This document shows positions 36,319-48,163 of a stretch of 64,000 bases of DNA, in pieces. A program made the position numbers and the translations under genes. The notes beneath the pieces were generated by a model. It was given only the letters and a program-made list of their open reading frames with translations, was not told the DNA's origin and searched no databases. This DNA is from Nymphalis io (taxonomy: Eukaryota > Arthropoda > Insecta > Lepidoptera > Nymphalidae), in contig NC_065903.1 of NCBI RefSeq assembly GCF_905147045.1, positions 12,648,001-12,712,000 of the forward strand, read 5' to 3'. How positions within the stretch are numbered: the first letter of the stretch is position 1; each line of letters starts with the position of its first letter.

Positions 36319-38744
36319 TCTGTTAGGAATAAACAGCAGAGATATTTGACGTGGCCGCTGTGTAAGCGACACAGGCGAGCCTATTGCGTTACAACGATTA
36401 TCTTCGCTTTCCTTATTCCTGTCAGTGGTCGTTAAGTGGTCGACTATAATTATTACTGAAAATTTGAGGAACACATATATGAATTTGCATGTTTCGAACA
36501 TTTTTTTTTCTTGTAAAACTCGGATAAATAAATAACACCACGGTTGTTTTCTTTAAATATTTGAATCTTTTATTATTAATTTAATAAACAGCTGTTCAAG
36601 CGGTTTTCAAGTTCGTCTCGATACTTTATATATCGCCTTTACGTACAATAAGTACCAAGATTGTTGAATGTGTTGGTGGCCAGTGCTTACCTGGGCCCAC
36701 AGTCTTCGGTTGCGATTCATATATCTTCAGATATCTTCTAGCCATTAAGCACATTCGCCGCTCTTGGCCCACAACATCAAACGATTTTGTAATTATTGAC
36801 ATTTTTATTTTTGCAAACTTTATATAAAGAATAAAAATGCAAAATGTATAGCGTCTAATGGTACTTATGATGCTTTCGCTAAATGTTGTTTAAGTATTAA
36901 GGTAAGTTATTTCTATGTACATTATACAATTCAGTTTAAAAGTAGGTTATATTAAAAATGAAACGGAAATATTGTTTTAATTATTTTTGTACTTAATTGA
37001 GCTCTTAGCGTAATGGATTTTAGTTGATCCGTACGATTGAAATTGTAGACTCAAATACATCTTTAATGATAACTTGTCGTTTTATTCTAAGATTAACGAA
37101 ACGCGCGGATTCGCCAGCGTGGAATTCAGCTTGTGTCAAAAATAATACCTAGTATTATATAATCGGATTGAATAAAATTTATTTTTTTGGTTTTGCTAAG
37201 TCGCAAATAGCAATATAAACTCAAAGAGGCAATTGCACAGACAGATGCTTCAATGTTATGAACATGACTATCTGCAAAATTGAAGAATAATAATTTTTGA
37301 CCTTTTCTGTGTTTTTTTTTTGTTTTATACTTTGTTTTCATATAACTTAGCTTTCAAATTACGCTAGTAATTGAAGTGAGGTCACTGCATCACGTGTACA
37401 AGGCGTGCATCGACCAAACCTGTCAGAAACTTGACCAGTATAGTGGAGAGACTTCGAGGCCGAGAGCCCAGTATATTGAATCATTCCAACTGTAGCCCTA
37501 AAGCGATTTGCTATTCAAATAAGATTACATATTCAACGGACATGATATCTCGGGGCTGGACGATGTTGGTGTTTCAGGTATTTCGTTTCAATGGGGGGTG
37601 AGGGGGATGAGGGGGGTGTTGTAGGTAAGTAAATATGAAAATGATTTTCATTTATCTGATATGTTATATCTACATATTGGTATCGTCTGTGAATTGTCCA
37701 ACTTTTTTGACTTTCAATACTCATATTTTTTGCAAAACCTTTCTTATTATATAAAGCTTTATTAATACAAAAAACATACTTAGGTAAAAAAATAGTTTCT
37801 TATATTTATACAATGTAAGTAAATAGCTGTCACTTTCATGACTTGTGAAATGATAAAAAACATATTTTGGATATGTTGCGAGGTTTCGGATATCTCGTGT
37901 TGAGATAGTCAGTGGTATATAGAGTACCGTAGTATCATTCAAAGACGGTAACTGACCAAACAGAATTAAGTGATGATGAACATTTTTGAGCTCGTTGTTA
38001 CCTTTGATATCTTCTTAAAAACATATTCAAGTATATGATACCTACTTTACATCAATTAACTTATATAGTATTTATAAAAAAAACCATAACTGTGCAGGTT
38101 ATATAATTTTAGTGCACGAAAATGCAGACTGAGTATTTCATAAACATCAAATTTATTGGCTCGCCTGAGATTTTAAATAACGCTCACGAGATCTGCAGCT
38201 AAAAGACCGACAAGACATTACTATCTATTGCATACCTATGTCTGTAGCATAGATCATATAATACTATACTCATAGTAATACTTGTCTGTACTAATATCTC
38301 TAACAACTAACATTCAAGCTTTTATATATGACTGCCGTTTCATATAAAACAGGTCAATTGGTATATACTGTAAATATCACCGAGCAGTGACCTGGAAGAA
38401 GTGGCCTATATCGGAAAATAACTGTATTGAAAGCGTAACACGTCGCGAGAGAACATACTTACACGACACGAATTTGGAAATATAAAGAAAACAGTTTACA
38501 TTTTAAATTCAATTTGTAACGTATGCGGCTGAAATTTTTGTGATATTTGGCCAGTTTTGACCAATTTTTCAAGTTCAATACTTTTACAGAAAAGTTTTTA
38601 ATCCTTACTCTTCCAGCCAACCTGATGATAAAAGGCGAGTTAATAGGTGTGAAAAATATAGAAATTAAACTTAGATGTAAAATGCAATAATACACAATAA
38701 AAATAAAATATATTAACAAACTTACACATCACACCGATATTTTG
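36319..38744. other. AT-rich spacer
   Basis: No gene or recognisable repeat. It ends in an imperfect (TA/TG) microsatellite around 38745-38780 that may be the simple-sequence tail of the next element. Confidence 0.4.
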
Positions 38745-41700
38745 TGTATGTATGTGTATACATATATATATGTATATATGTGCAGATTTCTTCCGATTTT
38801 TTTTTGCAACACAGCAGAAAATGAATTCAATCAACAGCCAATCGTTGTCCACTGCTTAACATAGGCCTCTCCCAAGGTGCGCCAAAGCTCCCTGTCCTCC
38901 GCCTTCCGCATCCAGTTGGTGCCCGCCACCTTCTTAAGGTCGTCGGTCCACCTGGCTGGAGGGCGCCCTACGCTGCGCTTGCCGATTCGCGGTCTCCACT
39001 CTAGGACTCGTCTACTCCAACGGCCATCGGTCCTACAACATACGTGACCAGCCCACTGCCACTTCAGCCTGCTAATTTTGCAAGCTATGTCGGTGACTCC
39101 GGTTCTTTTCCGGATAATCGCATTTCTGATCTTATTTTTCAAAGATTTTTTTTTTTTTATAGAATAGGAAGGGGGACGAGCATATGGGCCACCTGATGGT
39201 AAGTGGTCACCAACGCTCTTAGACATTGGCATTGTAAGAAATGTCAACCATCGCTTACATATCCAATGCGCCACCAACCTTGGGAACTAAGATTTTATGT
39301 CCCTTGTGCCTGTAATTACACTGGCTCACTCACCCTTCAAACCGGAACACAACAATATCAAGTATTGCTGTTTTGCGGTAGAATATCTGATGAGTGGGTG
39401 GTACCTACCCAGACGAGCTTGCACAAAGCCCTACCACCAGTAGTAGATACTCCGAGCATAGCTCGCTCCATAGCACGCTCCATAGCAGAGCGACTTTGAA
39501 TTTGTGGACTAGTCCCGCAGTTAGTGTCCACGTTTCGGCACCGTATGTCATGGCAGGTAAGACGCATTGGTTGAAGACTTTCGTCTTCAAACATTGCGGT
39601 ATAGACGACTTGAGGACTTGACGAAGGTTGCCAAATGCTGCCCATCCCAAGCGAATGCTTCGATCGGCTTCCTTCTCGAAGTTATTCCTACCGACTTGTA
39701 TTATCTGTCCTAGGTAGGTATATTCACTAACAACTTCGAGAGGTTTCCCCTCGACGTATATCGGTCCCGGCACGACATGCCTATTGAACATGACCTTGGT
39801 CTTGTCCAAGTTTATACCGAGACCGACACACCGGGAAGACTCGCCTATACTACGCAGCATTTCGGTGAGTCGTTCCAGCGACTCTGCTATGATGACGATA
39901 TCGTCGGCAAATCGAAGGTGTGAGATGTACTCGCCGTTTACATTGACTCCATACCCAGTCCAATCCAGCATCTTGAAAACGTCTTCCAACGCGTTGGTGA
40001 ACAGTTTCGGGGATATTACATCCCCCTGTCTCAACCCTCAGCACAGTTGGATCGCCTTCGTCTTACAGTCCTGGATGTGGACAGTCATTGTAGCGGCGTT
40101 GTACAGACATCTCAGTACCTCGATATATCTCCAATCGATATGACATCTCTGCAATGAGTCGAGCACTGCCCAGATTTCGATGGAATCGAAGGCTTTCTTG
40201 TAGTCCACAAATGCCATACACAGTGGCTGATTGTACTCTTCTGCAGAAGACTGCACAATCTGCCAAACAGTATGGATGTGGTCCACGGTGCTGTAGCCTG
40301 ATCGAAAGCCAGCTTGCTCTGGGGACTGGAACTCATCAAGTCCTCTAGCGAGACGGTTCGTGACGACTCTTGAGAACAGCTTATACACGTGATTGGTCTG
40401 TAGTTTTTCAAGAGGGTTTTATCACCTTTCTTGAAAAACAGTACCACCTCACTCCCGCTCCACGTTTCCGTGGTCTTGCCATGTTGGATGACGGAATTAA
40501 AGAGGCTTGCTAGCTCTTTCAGGACCAGAGTCCCGCCTGCCTTAAGCAACTCTGTTGTGATTCCATCATCTCCCGGAGCTTTGTTTTTTTTTACTGATTC
40601 CCACGGGTTTATCCGATCTTGAAGAGAACAACTGCCCATAAAACCTCTCTACTTCTCCGACAATTTCAGGCCTAGAGGTAACGACTCTACCATTTTCAGT
40701 TTTAAGTTTTGTCAGACGCGGCCTCCAGTGCGAGCGAACACTTTCGATCCCCAATTTTGCTCAATCGTAGCCTTGATGGCACGGGTATTGGAGCGTCGGA
40801 GATCGCGTCGAGTCAGCGTTTTTATTGTTCGATTTAAGGCCTTATCTGACAAAAACGATGGTAGTTCTCGTCGTTTTCTCATGAGCTCGAGTGTCTCAGC
40901 AGAGAGTTTTGGTGCGTTGTCTCTTCTCTGTGGCGGAAAACACTCGCGGGATGTGTTTTGCAGTATTTTGACCAGCGTGTCGGTTCTCTCATCAATGCTG
41001 CTTATGGTTTCCAACGCGGTGAATTGATTTTGAAGTTCCATTTGGAACTTTTCGGAGCCTTGAGCAGCTTGGAGCATGGTAGGTCGGAGAGTAGACCTCA
41101 TCATTCTCGATCTTTCGGCTTTTAAGTTGATATTTAGAGTGCCTCGAACCAAGCGGTGATCACTTCCGGTATTAAACCCGTTGATCACTGAAACATCTCT
41201 AAATATGTGCCTTTTATTCGAAATGATAAAGTCTATCTCGTTCCTTGTCACGTTATCGGGGCTTCGCCAGGTCCACCTCCTCTGAGGCTTCTTTTGAAAG
41301 AAAAATTCATCAAAAAAAGCCCCTGCGCTTCGAGAAAGTTTACCAGCATTTGCCCCCTGTGATTTCTGCAGCCCAAGCCGTAAGGTCCGACTTTCGATTC
41401 ACCGCTATCTTGTACTCCCACTTTAGCATTAAAGTCTCCCATAACAACATTGTAGTGGGCCTTCGAGGTGTCGTTGAGGGCCTTTGCGATGTCCTCGTAC
41501 ATCGCTTCGACCACATCATCAGAGTATGTCGAAGTTGGCGCATATACCTGTACGACCTTCAGGGAGTACCTGTCGGAGTGTTTTAGGACAAGGTACGCTA
41601 CCCGGTTCGACACACTACTGATTTCCACAATGCTGCTAATGAGATCCTTTTTGACTAGAAAACCGACACCACCCTGGGAGAGGTTATCACCTTCGCGGAA

Positions 41701-42190
41701 GTAGAGTAAGTTACCGGACTCTAGAGTTATCGTGTCCTCCCCCTGTCTTCGGACTTCAGATAACCCCAGTATATGCCAGTTTATATGACTTAACTCTACT
41801 TCTAATTCGGCAAGGTGATGGTCCAGCCTCATCGAGCGTCCATTGTACGTTGCCATGTGCAGTCGTTTTATACGGTAGCCTGCCGTGAACCGGTGATTCT
41901 TAGCACCCCTTGCCCTGCCGATACCGCGACCGCTACCTTGGTCGGGCCTAGCGGGCTTGCCGGTAACTGGGGGCCTTTTTTTTGGGCGCATCTGCCATTA
42001 AGGAGGGTTTGCCCATACTCGCCGCGCTGGGCAGGCGTGTTGGCGAGCGCAGTAGGGGGGTAAGATGTTTATGGGGGGGGACGCTGCTGCCCATCCCCCC
42101 TTTTCCCCGTCCCTCAGTCGCCTCTTACGACACCCACGGGATGAGATTGGGGGAGTACTATTCTAAGCCGGTACTCCACGGCACTAAAAA
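38745..42190 (-). mobile_element. RTE-clade non-LTR retrotransposon, decayed and split
   Basis: Reading on the minus strand: an APE-type endonuclease at 41991-41248 (LSEVRRQGEDT, VVMGDFNAKVG), its end with GSDHRLV near 41160 in another frame, and reverse transcriptase pieces at 40639-40112 (KAPGDDGI, YRPITC), 40388-40038 (GFRSGYSTVDHI, FVDYKKAFDS) and 40034-39405 (MRQGDVISP, FADDIVI). After a SINE insertion, the C-terminal region follows at 39144-38831 (LKWQWAGHV, RWSRRVLEWRP, GRPPARWTDDL), ending in TGA. Several frameshifts make it non-functional. The plus-strand region 42000-42190 is GC-rich and is probably its 5' untranslated part. Family known: RTE elements encode one protein with endonuclease plus reverse transcriptase and end in short simple repeats. 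Confidence 0.93.
39146..39444 (-). mobile_element. SINE-A inserted into the RTE element
   Basis: Full-length copy. The interrupted RTE coding sequence continues cleanly on both sides (…MLGVS before, LKNKIRN after on the minus strand), with a probable 3-bp duplication AGA at 39143-39145 and 39445-39447. This fixes both ends of SINE-A and shows that it moved after the RTE copy arrived. Confidence 0.93.
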
Positions 42191-42427
42191 TGAATTAGGA
42201 ACACAAAAAAAGTAAATAAAAAACTTAATCTTGAATTTCCGGGCTTGAATCAGCAACCTCTAAAGGTTAGAAGAGGTTCTATTTTTTTTTACTTATCTAG
42301 TTATTTTCTTATTCTTTTCTTGTCTATATATACGTATATTTATGTTATAACTAAATTAACAATTAGGATGTTAACAATTGTGTCAAAATAATGCTTATAT
42401 TATAAACAATTAAATAGTACTTATGTA

Positions 42428-42707
42428 GCAGCCTGTAAATGTCCCATTGCTGATCTAAGGTCTCGTCTCTTTTTGAAGAACAGGATTGAAGCTTATTCTA
42501 CGACGCTGCTCAATACGTATTGGTGGATACATAATGTGTCATTATGTTTCTACCGACAAATACAAAGTCTTCCTTCACCGCTGAGCACGAAATGAATTAT
42601 AAATACTAATTAATCACGTAAAAATTCAGTGGTGCTTGTCTGGGTTTGAATCCGCAATCTCCGGCTAAAATTCACTTGCTCTAACCACTAGGCCACCTTG
42701 GCTCAGC
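42428..42707 (-). repeat. SINE-B, near full length
   Basis: AGCCTGTAAATGTCCCATTGC through CTCTAACCACTAGGCCACCTTGGC (A-box end). Moderately diverged. The 300 bp on either side hold nothing recognisable. Confidence 0.88.
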
Positions 42708-42710
42708 TGC

Positions 42711-43458
42711 ACTTAAAACGTATTAAATTATTTATTGTAATTTAATTAAATTTTAACGGTAATATAAGTAGTGTCGAACAGATAAAAACCTCTAAAGTAC
42801 TTTACCGTTTTAAAGTTTTTAATCTAAACGACTTTGTAAGTTCGCATAAGAAAAAGATAAGGATTGCTCTCGATAGCTTCAGAACGAACCCTCATGCCTT
42901 GGTAATGTAATTAAGGTTATCAGCTCAGTTATGACCGGAGTGCGGGTTGAGAGCATCTTTGCATGGTAAGGCTTTCGTCAGGAGAATAAACTTGAATCAC
43001 TCTAAGCGTTTCAACAAAGGGAACAGTTGAAAATCGTTTTGCCGTTTATCATGATAGATTTAAAAGCCTTATCGTGGGGTCTCATCACGAACAAAGTGAA
43101 ATTAGTTAAAAAAAAAGATAATAGCGGCGTTACATGTTTCATATAAAATTGAATACGAGAGGCATATATTCTAACTTTAAAAAAATACTTAAAGCAAGAG
43201 AAAAGAAAGTCATGGATAAATTTATAATTTTTTGAAGTTTTATAAAATTCAATAATATTGTTATATTTCTGGCGGCAATAATGGGTACTATGTTGTAATG
43301 GCACGATCTTTCTTAATAATTACATATCGTAGGTTCATAGATGGCGCTGCAAGCTATTTTTATTTTACATAGCAAAGTTAATTAATATAAAATAAATGTG
43401 TATAGTAAATCTAAACCTCCAAGAGACTTAATAAATAAACAAGATACTAAAACTGGTT
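42711..43458. other. Unassigned spacer
   Basis: AT-rich, no coding or RNA signal seen, up to the left edge of the 5S inverted repeat. Confidence 0.4.
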
Positions 43459-43460
43459 TT

Positions 43461-43732
43461 ACTGGTGGTAGGGCTTTGTGCAAGCTCGTCTGGGTAGGTA
43501 CCACCCACTCATCAGATATTCTACCGCAAAACAGCAATACTTGATATTGTTGTGTTCCGGTTTGAAGGGTGAGTGAGCCAGTGTAATTATAGGCACAAGG
43601 GACATAACATCTTAGTTTCCTAGATTGGTGGCGGTTAACATTTCTTATAATGTCTATGGGCGTTGGTGACCCCTTACCATCAGGTGACCCATATGCTCGT
43701 CTGCCTTCCTTTTCTATAAAAAAAAAAAAAAA
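43461..43732 (+). repeat. SINE-A, near full length
   Basis: ACTGGTGGTAGGGCTTTGTG to TTTTCTATAAAA with a long A-tail. It is the outer end of the left inverted-repeat arm; its mirror copy is at 47266-47557. Confidence 0.92.
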
Positions 43733-43792
43733 CAGTTTGCCTCCACTTCTTTTAGATTAATATTATATTATAATAAAATTATTTCTTAGATT

Positions 43793-44198
43793 GATTTAAT
43801 ATTGCTTAATATACTTTAATAATTTCCATTATATACAGACATTTATATTTATATAAAATACAAAATTAAAACAAAAAGAACAAAATACACATTACAAATT
43901 TTAAAGAAGAAACACGCCGTCTACAAAATTGTCCTGTGGCATTGTACCCAAGGCGCTGGCACTGTTGCCTCTCTGCATCGCTATACTTAGCCTTTGGGCT
44001 AATTAAGCGCCAGCTCTTGGGTCACCAGAAGCGTGGACCAGTTTCTTAGAAATATCTTTTATGATTCTTTTTGTATCGAACGACCATGGACCCAATGTTT
44101 CAAAACCCAGTTCCGCAAATTCATATTCGTTTCATAAAAATAAAGATTAGATAAATAATTAATTTAGACATTTAATTAATTTATTAATTTAATTTCTC
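43793..44198 (-). mobile_element. LINE 3' end inserted in the left arm
   Basis: Flanked by the 11-bp duplication TTTCTTAGATT (43782-43792 and 44199-44209). The right arm has the same site empty (TTAATCTAAGAAA near 47190). On the minus strand it encodes a LINE C-terminal tail: DISKKLVHASGDPRAG, then an in-frame stop, LAQRLSIAMQRGNSASALGT and a TAA at 43901-43903, followed by an AT-rich 3' tail. It is a 5'-truncated copy, as usual for LINEs. Family placement within non-LTR elements is not certain. Confidence 0.8.
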
Positions 44199-44432
44199 TT
44201 TCTTAGATTAATACAAATATATGTCATTGTAAAGAAAACTATCATTCAGATTCATTTTGGCTTTTGATTCCCAGTGTATTGAATGCTTCCCAGAAACTCA
44301 CTTGCCCACAAAATTACAAAATGATTTTAAAAAATACAGAACTTGGCCCAGTGTTCATTACAATATTTGATAATTTTATCTTTTTACATATTTAAGTTAT
44401 ACTTGATATTGATTTGGTTTGGTAAAAAACAA

Positions 44433-44552
44433 AAGCCAACGGCACGCGGTGTTCCCAGGCGGTCACCCATCCAAGTACTGAACGCGCCCGACGTTGCTTA
44501 ACTTCGGTGATCGGACGAGAACCGGTGTATTCAACGTGGTATGGACGTTGGC
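44433..44552 (-). rRNA. 5S ribosomal RNA gene or close copy (left)
   Basis: The minus strand reads a full 120-nt insect-type 5S sequence from GCCAACGTCCATACCACG to CCGTTGGCTT, followed by TTTTG-TTTTTT, a pol III terminator. The internal control region is intact (GAAGTTAAGCAACGTCGGGC, GGATGGGTGACCGCC). The upstream region lacks about 40 bp present at the other copy, including its TATAAG; only CATAAC is found at a similar distance. It may therefore be transcribed weakly or not at all (inference). Confidence 0.85.
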
Positions 44553-44676
44553 GATTGAAGAGTCGAATTACGTTATGAATTTATTTAATCCATGTCATTG
44601 AATACGAGGAATATGATATTAATTCTCAGTATACTTAATCTAGTGAACTGAATTTCGCAAGAACTCCCTTGTTGCA

Positions 44677-44752
44677 GATGTCGATGGGCGATGGTAGTTG
44701 CTTTCCATCAGGTGAGCCGCCAGCCCGTTAGCCCTCTTATATATAAAAAAAA
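44677..44752 (+). repeat. Short poly-A retroposon tail related to SINE-A
   Basis: GATGTCGATGGGCGATGGTAGTTGCTTTCCATCAGGTGAGCC...CCTCTTATATATAAAAAAAA. Similar in its last ~70 bp to SINE-A (GGGCGTTGGTGACCACTTACCATCAGGTGGCCC) but a different family. A relative is at 51725-51808. Confidence 0.6.
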
Positions 44753-45224
44753 ATATATATTTATTCATCAACATCAAAAATTCTTCTGTAGGAAACATTT
44801 TATAAAATCTACAAAACAAACACTTGGGAAGTGATTTATATATACCCTAAAAAGAAAGTAGAAAAGTAAATTTGTATTTAATTATGTACTGTTAATTTTA
44901 GCAAATAATTATAATAATAATTATTATTATTTAATGCCATTATGTACAAAAAATAAATTGCACTGCAAGGGCAATTTCATCATTTAGTGATCTCCTCCAA
45001 TCATCCTGTATTAGAAAGGAAATCGTTGGGTTGCACGGAAACCTGGTATTTTTGTCTTATTTCCATTTATTTTCCGCAATCAAAATTTAATTTATATGAT
45101 TTTCTTTACGAGCTGCACATAAATCGGTAAAAGAATTAAACATGTATCTACAACGTTATTAAATTTTTTTTTAAATAGTTTCTTAAGTTAGTAATATCAA
45201 TTTTGAGACAATAACCTGGATGGT

Positions 45225-45425
45225 TAAATGATAGAACCAGGAAGTAAATTGTAAAACGTTATGATCGGAAACAGTTCAGGCGCAGGGTCGACGACTTTAC
45301 GTGCTTTCCTCGACACTCCCGTGTCAAAGTACAAAGTACAAAGTGTACACGCCTCCAGCTTCCAGACTCCGAGGTGCTACTGAAAAGTAGAAAAAACCCA
45401 ACAGCTCTTCATCGGCCCGACCTGG
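45225..45425 (-). repeat. Repeat I copy
   Basis: Shares GATCGGAAACAGTTCAGGCGCAGG, CGACTTTACGTGCTTTC, GCCTCCAGCTTCCAGACTCC and GCTACTGA with 10960-11180. The tRNA-like end is reduced to CGGCCCGACCTGGCGA. Lies in the spacer of the 5S inverted repeat. Confidence 0.55.
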
Positions 45426-45813
45426 CGAAATATAGAAATATAATAATTATAATATAATGTTTTTTTGCCAAATAGCTTAATCAATTTCTTTTTATCTTCA
45501 GCGCTATATTTTTGAGTAGCTCCCATACCTAAATGTAATGTATGGAGGCGTTTTATTCAATATAATATGCAAGTACTTAAGATATATACACGTGTAGGGG
45601 AGACCGCGAGCCGAGTTCAAAGGTTTAAATTAATTAAACTTGATAATAGGATTACTCGGAATGCTCTTAAACATGATAATATTTGGGAAAGGTTTGACTT
45701 TTATTTGCTGATTAACGATTCCAATCTAATTTACAAAAAAATTAAAGATAATTTATTTTTATTATTTGACAATCTAGATGGCCCTGCGTTTAGAATTAGT
45801 AGTTAGATGCAGG

Positions 45814-46045
45814 TCTACCGCAAAACAGTAGTACTTGGTATTGTTGTGTTCCGGTTTGAAGGGTGAGTGAGCCAGTGTAACTACAGCCACATGGGACATA
45901 ACATCTTAGTTCCCAAGGTTGGTGGCGCGTTGGTGATGTAAGCGATGGTTAACATTTATTACAATGTCAATGTTTATGGGCGTTGGTGACCACTTACCAT
46001 CAGGTGGCCCATATGCTCGTCCGCCTTCCTATTTTATAAAAAAAA
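45814..46045 (+). repeat. SINE-A, 5'-truncated
   Basis: CTACCGCAAAACAGTAGTAC to TTTTATAAAAAAAA. Lies in the spacer of the 5S inverted repeat. Confidence 0.9.
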
Positions 46046-46806
46046 GTACATAAAACATAATAAATACACCAATAGAAGTAATAAATTTTATTATGTGTTA
46101 ATTTTAATATCTTTAATATAATAAACTTATGAGATATTTTAATTTTTATTAAAACAAAATATCATATATTGTTAATTCAATGACAGTCGTTCAGTTCTCC
46201 TTTTTTATCTCTATGTGCGGAAAAACAATTTTTTAACTTTATTACCAAACAATGGCAATCACGTTCTGAAACCGATTATATTTTTATTAAATCAAATACA
46301 ATTTATTATATTAAATATATAAAAATATTAAATTAAATACATTAAGTGAAGTACATAAATAAGTATTTCTAACAAACATGAAGGCTGACTAATGCTATCT
46401 TTTAAACATTCTACTAAAATAATTTTAAGTCACTCGTAATCTTTACATTTAGAGTATTTTAGATTTAAATCATTTGTGATGTGTATTTTGTGACGTACAC
46501 GCATTGATATATAAAAAACCCTGTGTACACATTCAGAACACTTTTAGTTATATGCTGTAGTTAGGCGGTAACTTCTAATAGTAACCGACTACGGGCTTGA
46601 TTCTCACTAACAGCAAACCGGCTGTGACGCAGGTGCTCCCATAAGTTTCTATTCGGAACATTTGTTTTGCCGCACTGTAATATACGAACGGCATTCGCGA
46701 AAAGGTTGTCTGGTTTAGCCTAGCTTAATAATAACACAGATTATATATCAATGACATGAATTAAATAAATTTATGATATATTTTGATTAAACATTTTTTT
46801 TTACCG

Positions 46807-46812
46807 TATAAG
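46807..46812 (+). promoter_or_regulatory. TATA-like element of the right 5S copy
   Basis: TATAAG at -28 to -23 from the first base of the 5S sequence. Insect 5S genes are known to use a TATA-like upstream element near this position in addition to the internal control region. Confidence 0.6.
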
Positions 46813-46834
46813 CCCCTAATTCGACACTTCAATC

Positions 46835-46954
46835 GCCAACGTCCATACCACGTTGAATACACCGGTTCTCGTCCGATCACCGAAGTTAAGCAACGTCGGG
46901 CGCGTTCAGTACTTGTATGGGTGACCGCCTGGGAACACCGCGTGCCGTTGGCTT
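46835..46954 (+). rRNA. 5S ribosomal RNA gene or close copy (right)
   Basis: 120 nt from GCCAACGTCCATACCACG to CCGTTGGCTT, followed by the T-run terminator at 46953-46963. Differs from the left copy by one base: G to T at nt 82 (CTTGTATGGGTG instead of CTTGGATGGGTG), within box C of the internal promoter. The upstream TATAAG is present. A single deviating base suggests either a variant 5S or an early pseudogene. Confidence 0.82.
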
Positions 46955-47265
46955 TTGTTTTTTACCAAACCAAATCAATATCAAGTATAACTTAAATATG
47001 TAATAAAATAAAATTATCAAATATTGTAATGAACACTGAGCCAGTTTTATTTTTTTTATATCATTTTGTTATGTTGTAGGCAGGTGAGAGTTGCTGTAAA
47101 GCATTCAAAATACCGGGAAATAAAAGCCAAAATGAATCTGAATTGATAGATGAATGATAGTTTTCTTTAAAATGACAGATATTTGTATTAATCTAAGAAA
47201 TAATTATATTATAATATAATATAAATCTACAAGTAAAAGAGCCAAGCTTCTTGTTTTCTTGTTTA

Positions 47266-47557
47266 TTTTTTTATATAGAATAGGAAGGCGGACGAGCATA
47301 TGGGTCACCTAATGGTAACTGGTCACCGACGCTCATAGACATTGGCATTGTAAGAAATGTTAAGCATCGCTTTCATCATCAATGCGCCACCAACCTTGGG
47401 AACTAAGATGTTATGTCCCTTGTGCCTGTAATTACACTGGCTCACTCATCCTTCAAACCGGAACACAAAAATACCAAGTACTAATGTTTTGCGGTAGAAT
47501 TACTGATGAGTGGGTGGTACCTACCCAGACGAGCTTACACAAAACTCTACCACCAGT
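47266..47557 (-). repeat. SINE-A, full length
   Basis: T-run with ATATAGAATAGGAAGGCGG to CTACCACCAGT. Outer end of the right 5S arm. Confidence 0.92.
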
Positions 47558-48163
47558 ACATTCGCATAACTATTGTTTGTAATTTGTTTCACATTAAGGT
47601 ATGAGTTATAGCGTTTATTCCATTTTCATCAACGCGAGCACTCACGTCGTATACACTCGTGAAGGTCGCTACGCGCCAATGTTACGAGTTCCTCGAGTTA
47701 ACGCCGCTACTTGTTAGTGTTGGACTCGTTTCTGTTCACGACCCCCCCCCCCTTCCTACTAACCCCAACCCGTACATCCCACAACACACTCGTTGCCGCA
47801 GACTGTTGCCAAATCAAATTATAAAAAAAGAATTACTTCACTGAGATTTATAAGCTTATTTTCATTATTTATTTCGTAATAATGGGCATATTTATGTTTT
47901 TCTGAAAACACTAATGCATATTGTCGGCGTGCGTTACGATTATTAAATATATTTTTGACAATTCTGAGTTACTTATGTTCAATTTTCTGATGTTTGAGGA
48001 GATCAAGTCTGTTTACCAAAATATACTTCGACTTTGAATTGCTTAAGGAATTCTTTCCCTGGCATTCTACACTCACCTAGATATTGATAAAAAAACTTAC
48101 ACACGTGTACATGTGTAGATGGACAGATAGACAAAGAATACATGAAAAACTAGTTTATATGAA

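Larger units (their letters stand above)
43461..44610 (-). repeat. Left arm of the 5S inverted repeat
   Basis: Contains, in plus-strand order, a SINE-A (43461-43732), a short flank, a LINE-tail insertion (43793-44198), about 230 bp of flank, the 5S sequence (44433-44552) and about 55 bp upstream of it. All except the LINE insertion has its counterpart in reverse orientation at about 46735-47557. Homology is very high next to the 5S and about 85-90% by eye further out. It stops at the outer SINE end. Confidence 0.85.
46735..47557 (+). repeat. Right arm of the 5S inverted repeat
   Basis: Reverse-oriented counterpart of 43461-44610 without the LINE insertion. It holds about 100 bp upstream of the 5S, the 5S sequence, about 250 bp of flank and a SINE-A in mirror orientation. 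About 2.1 kb of spacer separates the arms. Confidence 0.85.

Noticed and set aside
39203..39499. ORFs with SLTLQTGTQQYQVLLFCGR-like translations (also at 6834, 34989 and 47382)
   Set aside because: They are all translations of SINE-A copies. The same peptide recurs because the repeat recurs, not because it is a gene family.
38831..41991. A functional endonuclease-reverse transcriptase gene
   Set aside because: Frames shift several times and a SINE interrupts the C-terminal part, so it is a dead element.
45567..45806. 79-aa ORF in the spacer of the 5S inverted repeat
   Set aside because: No recognisable domain, AT-rich codons, no homolog known to me. Most likely chance, though it is one of the longer plus-strand ORFs of the spacer.
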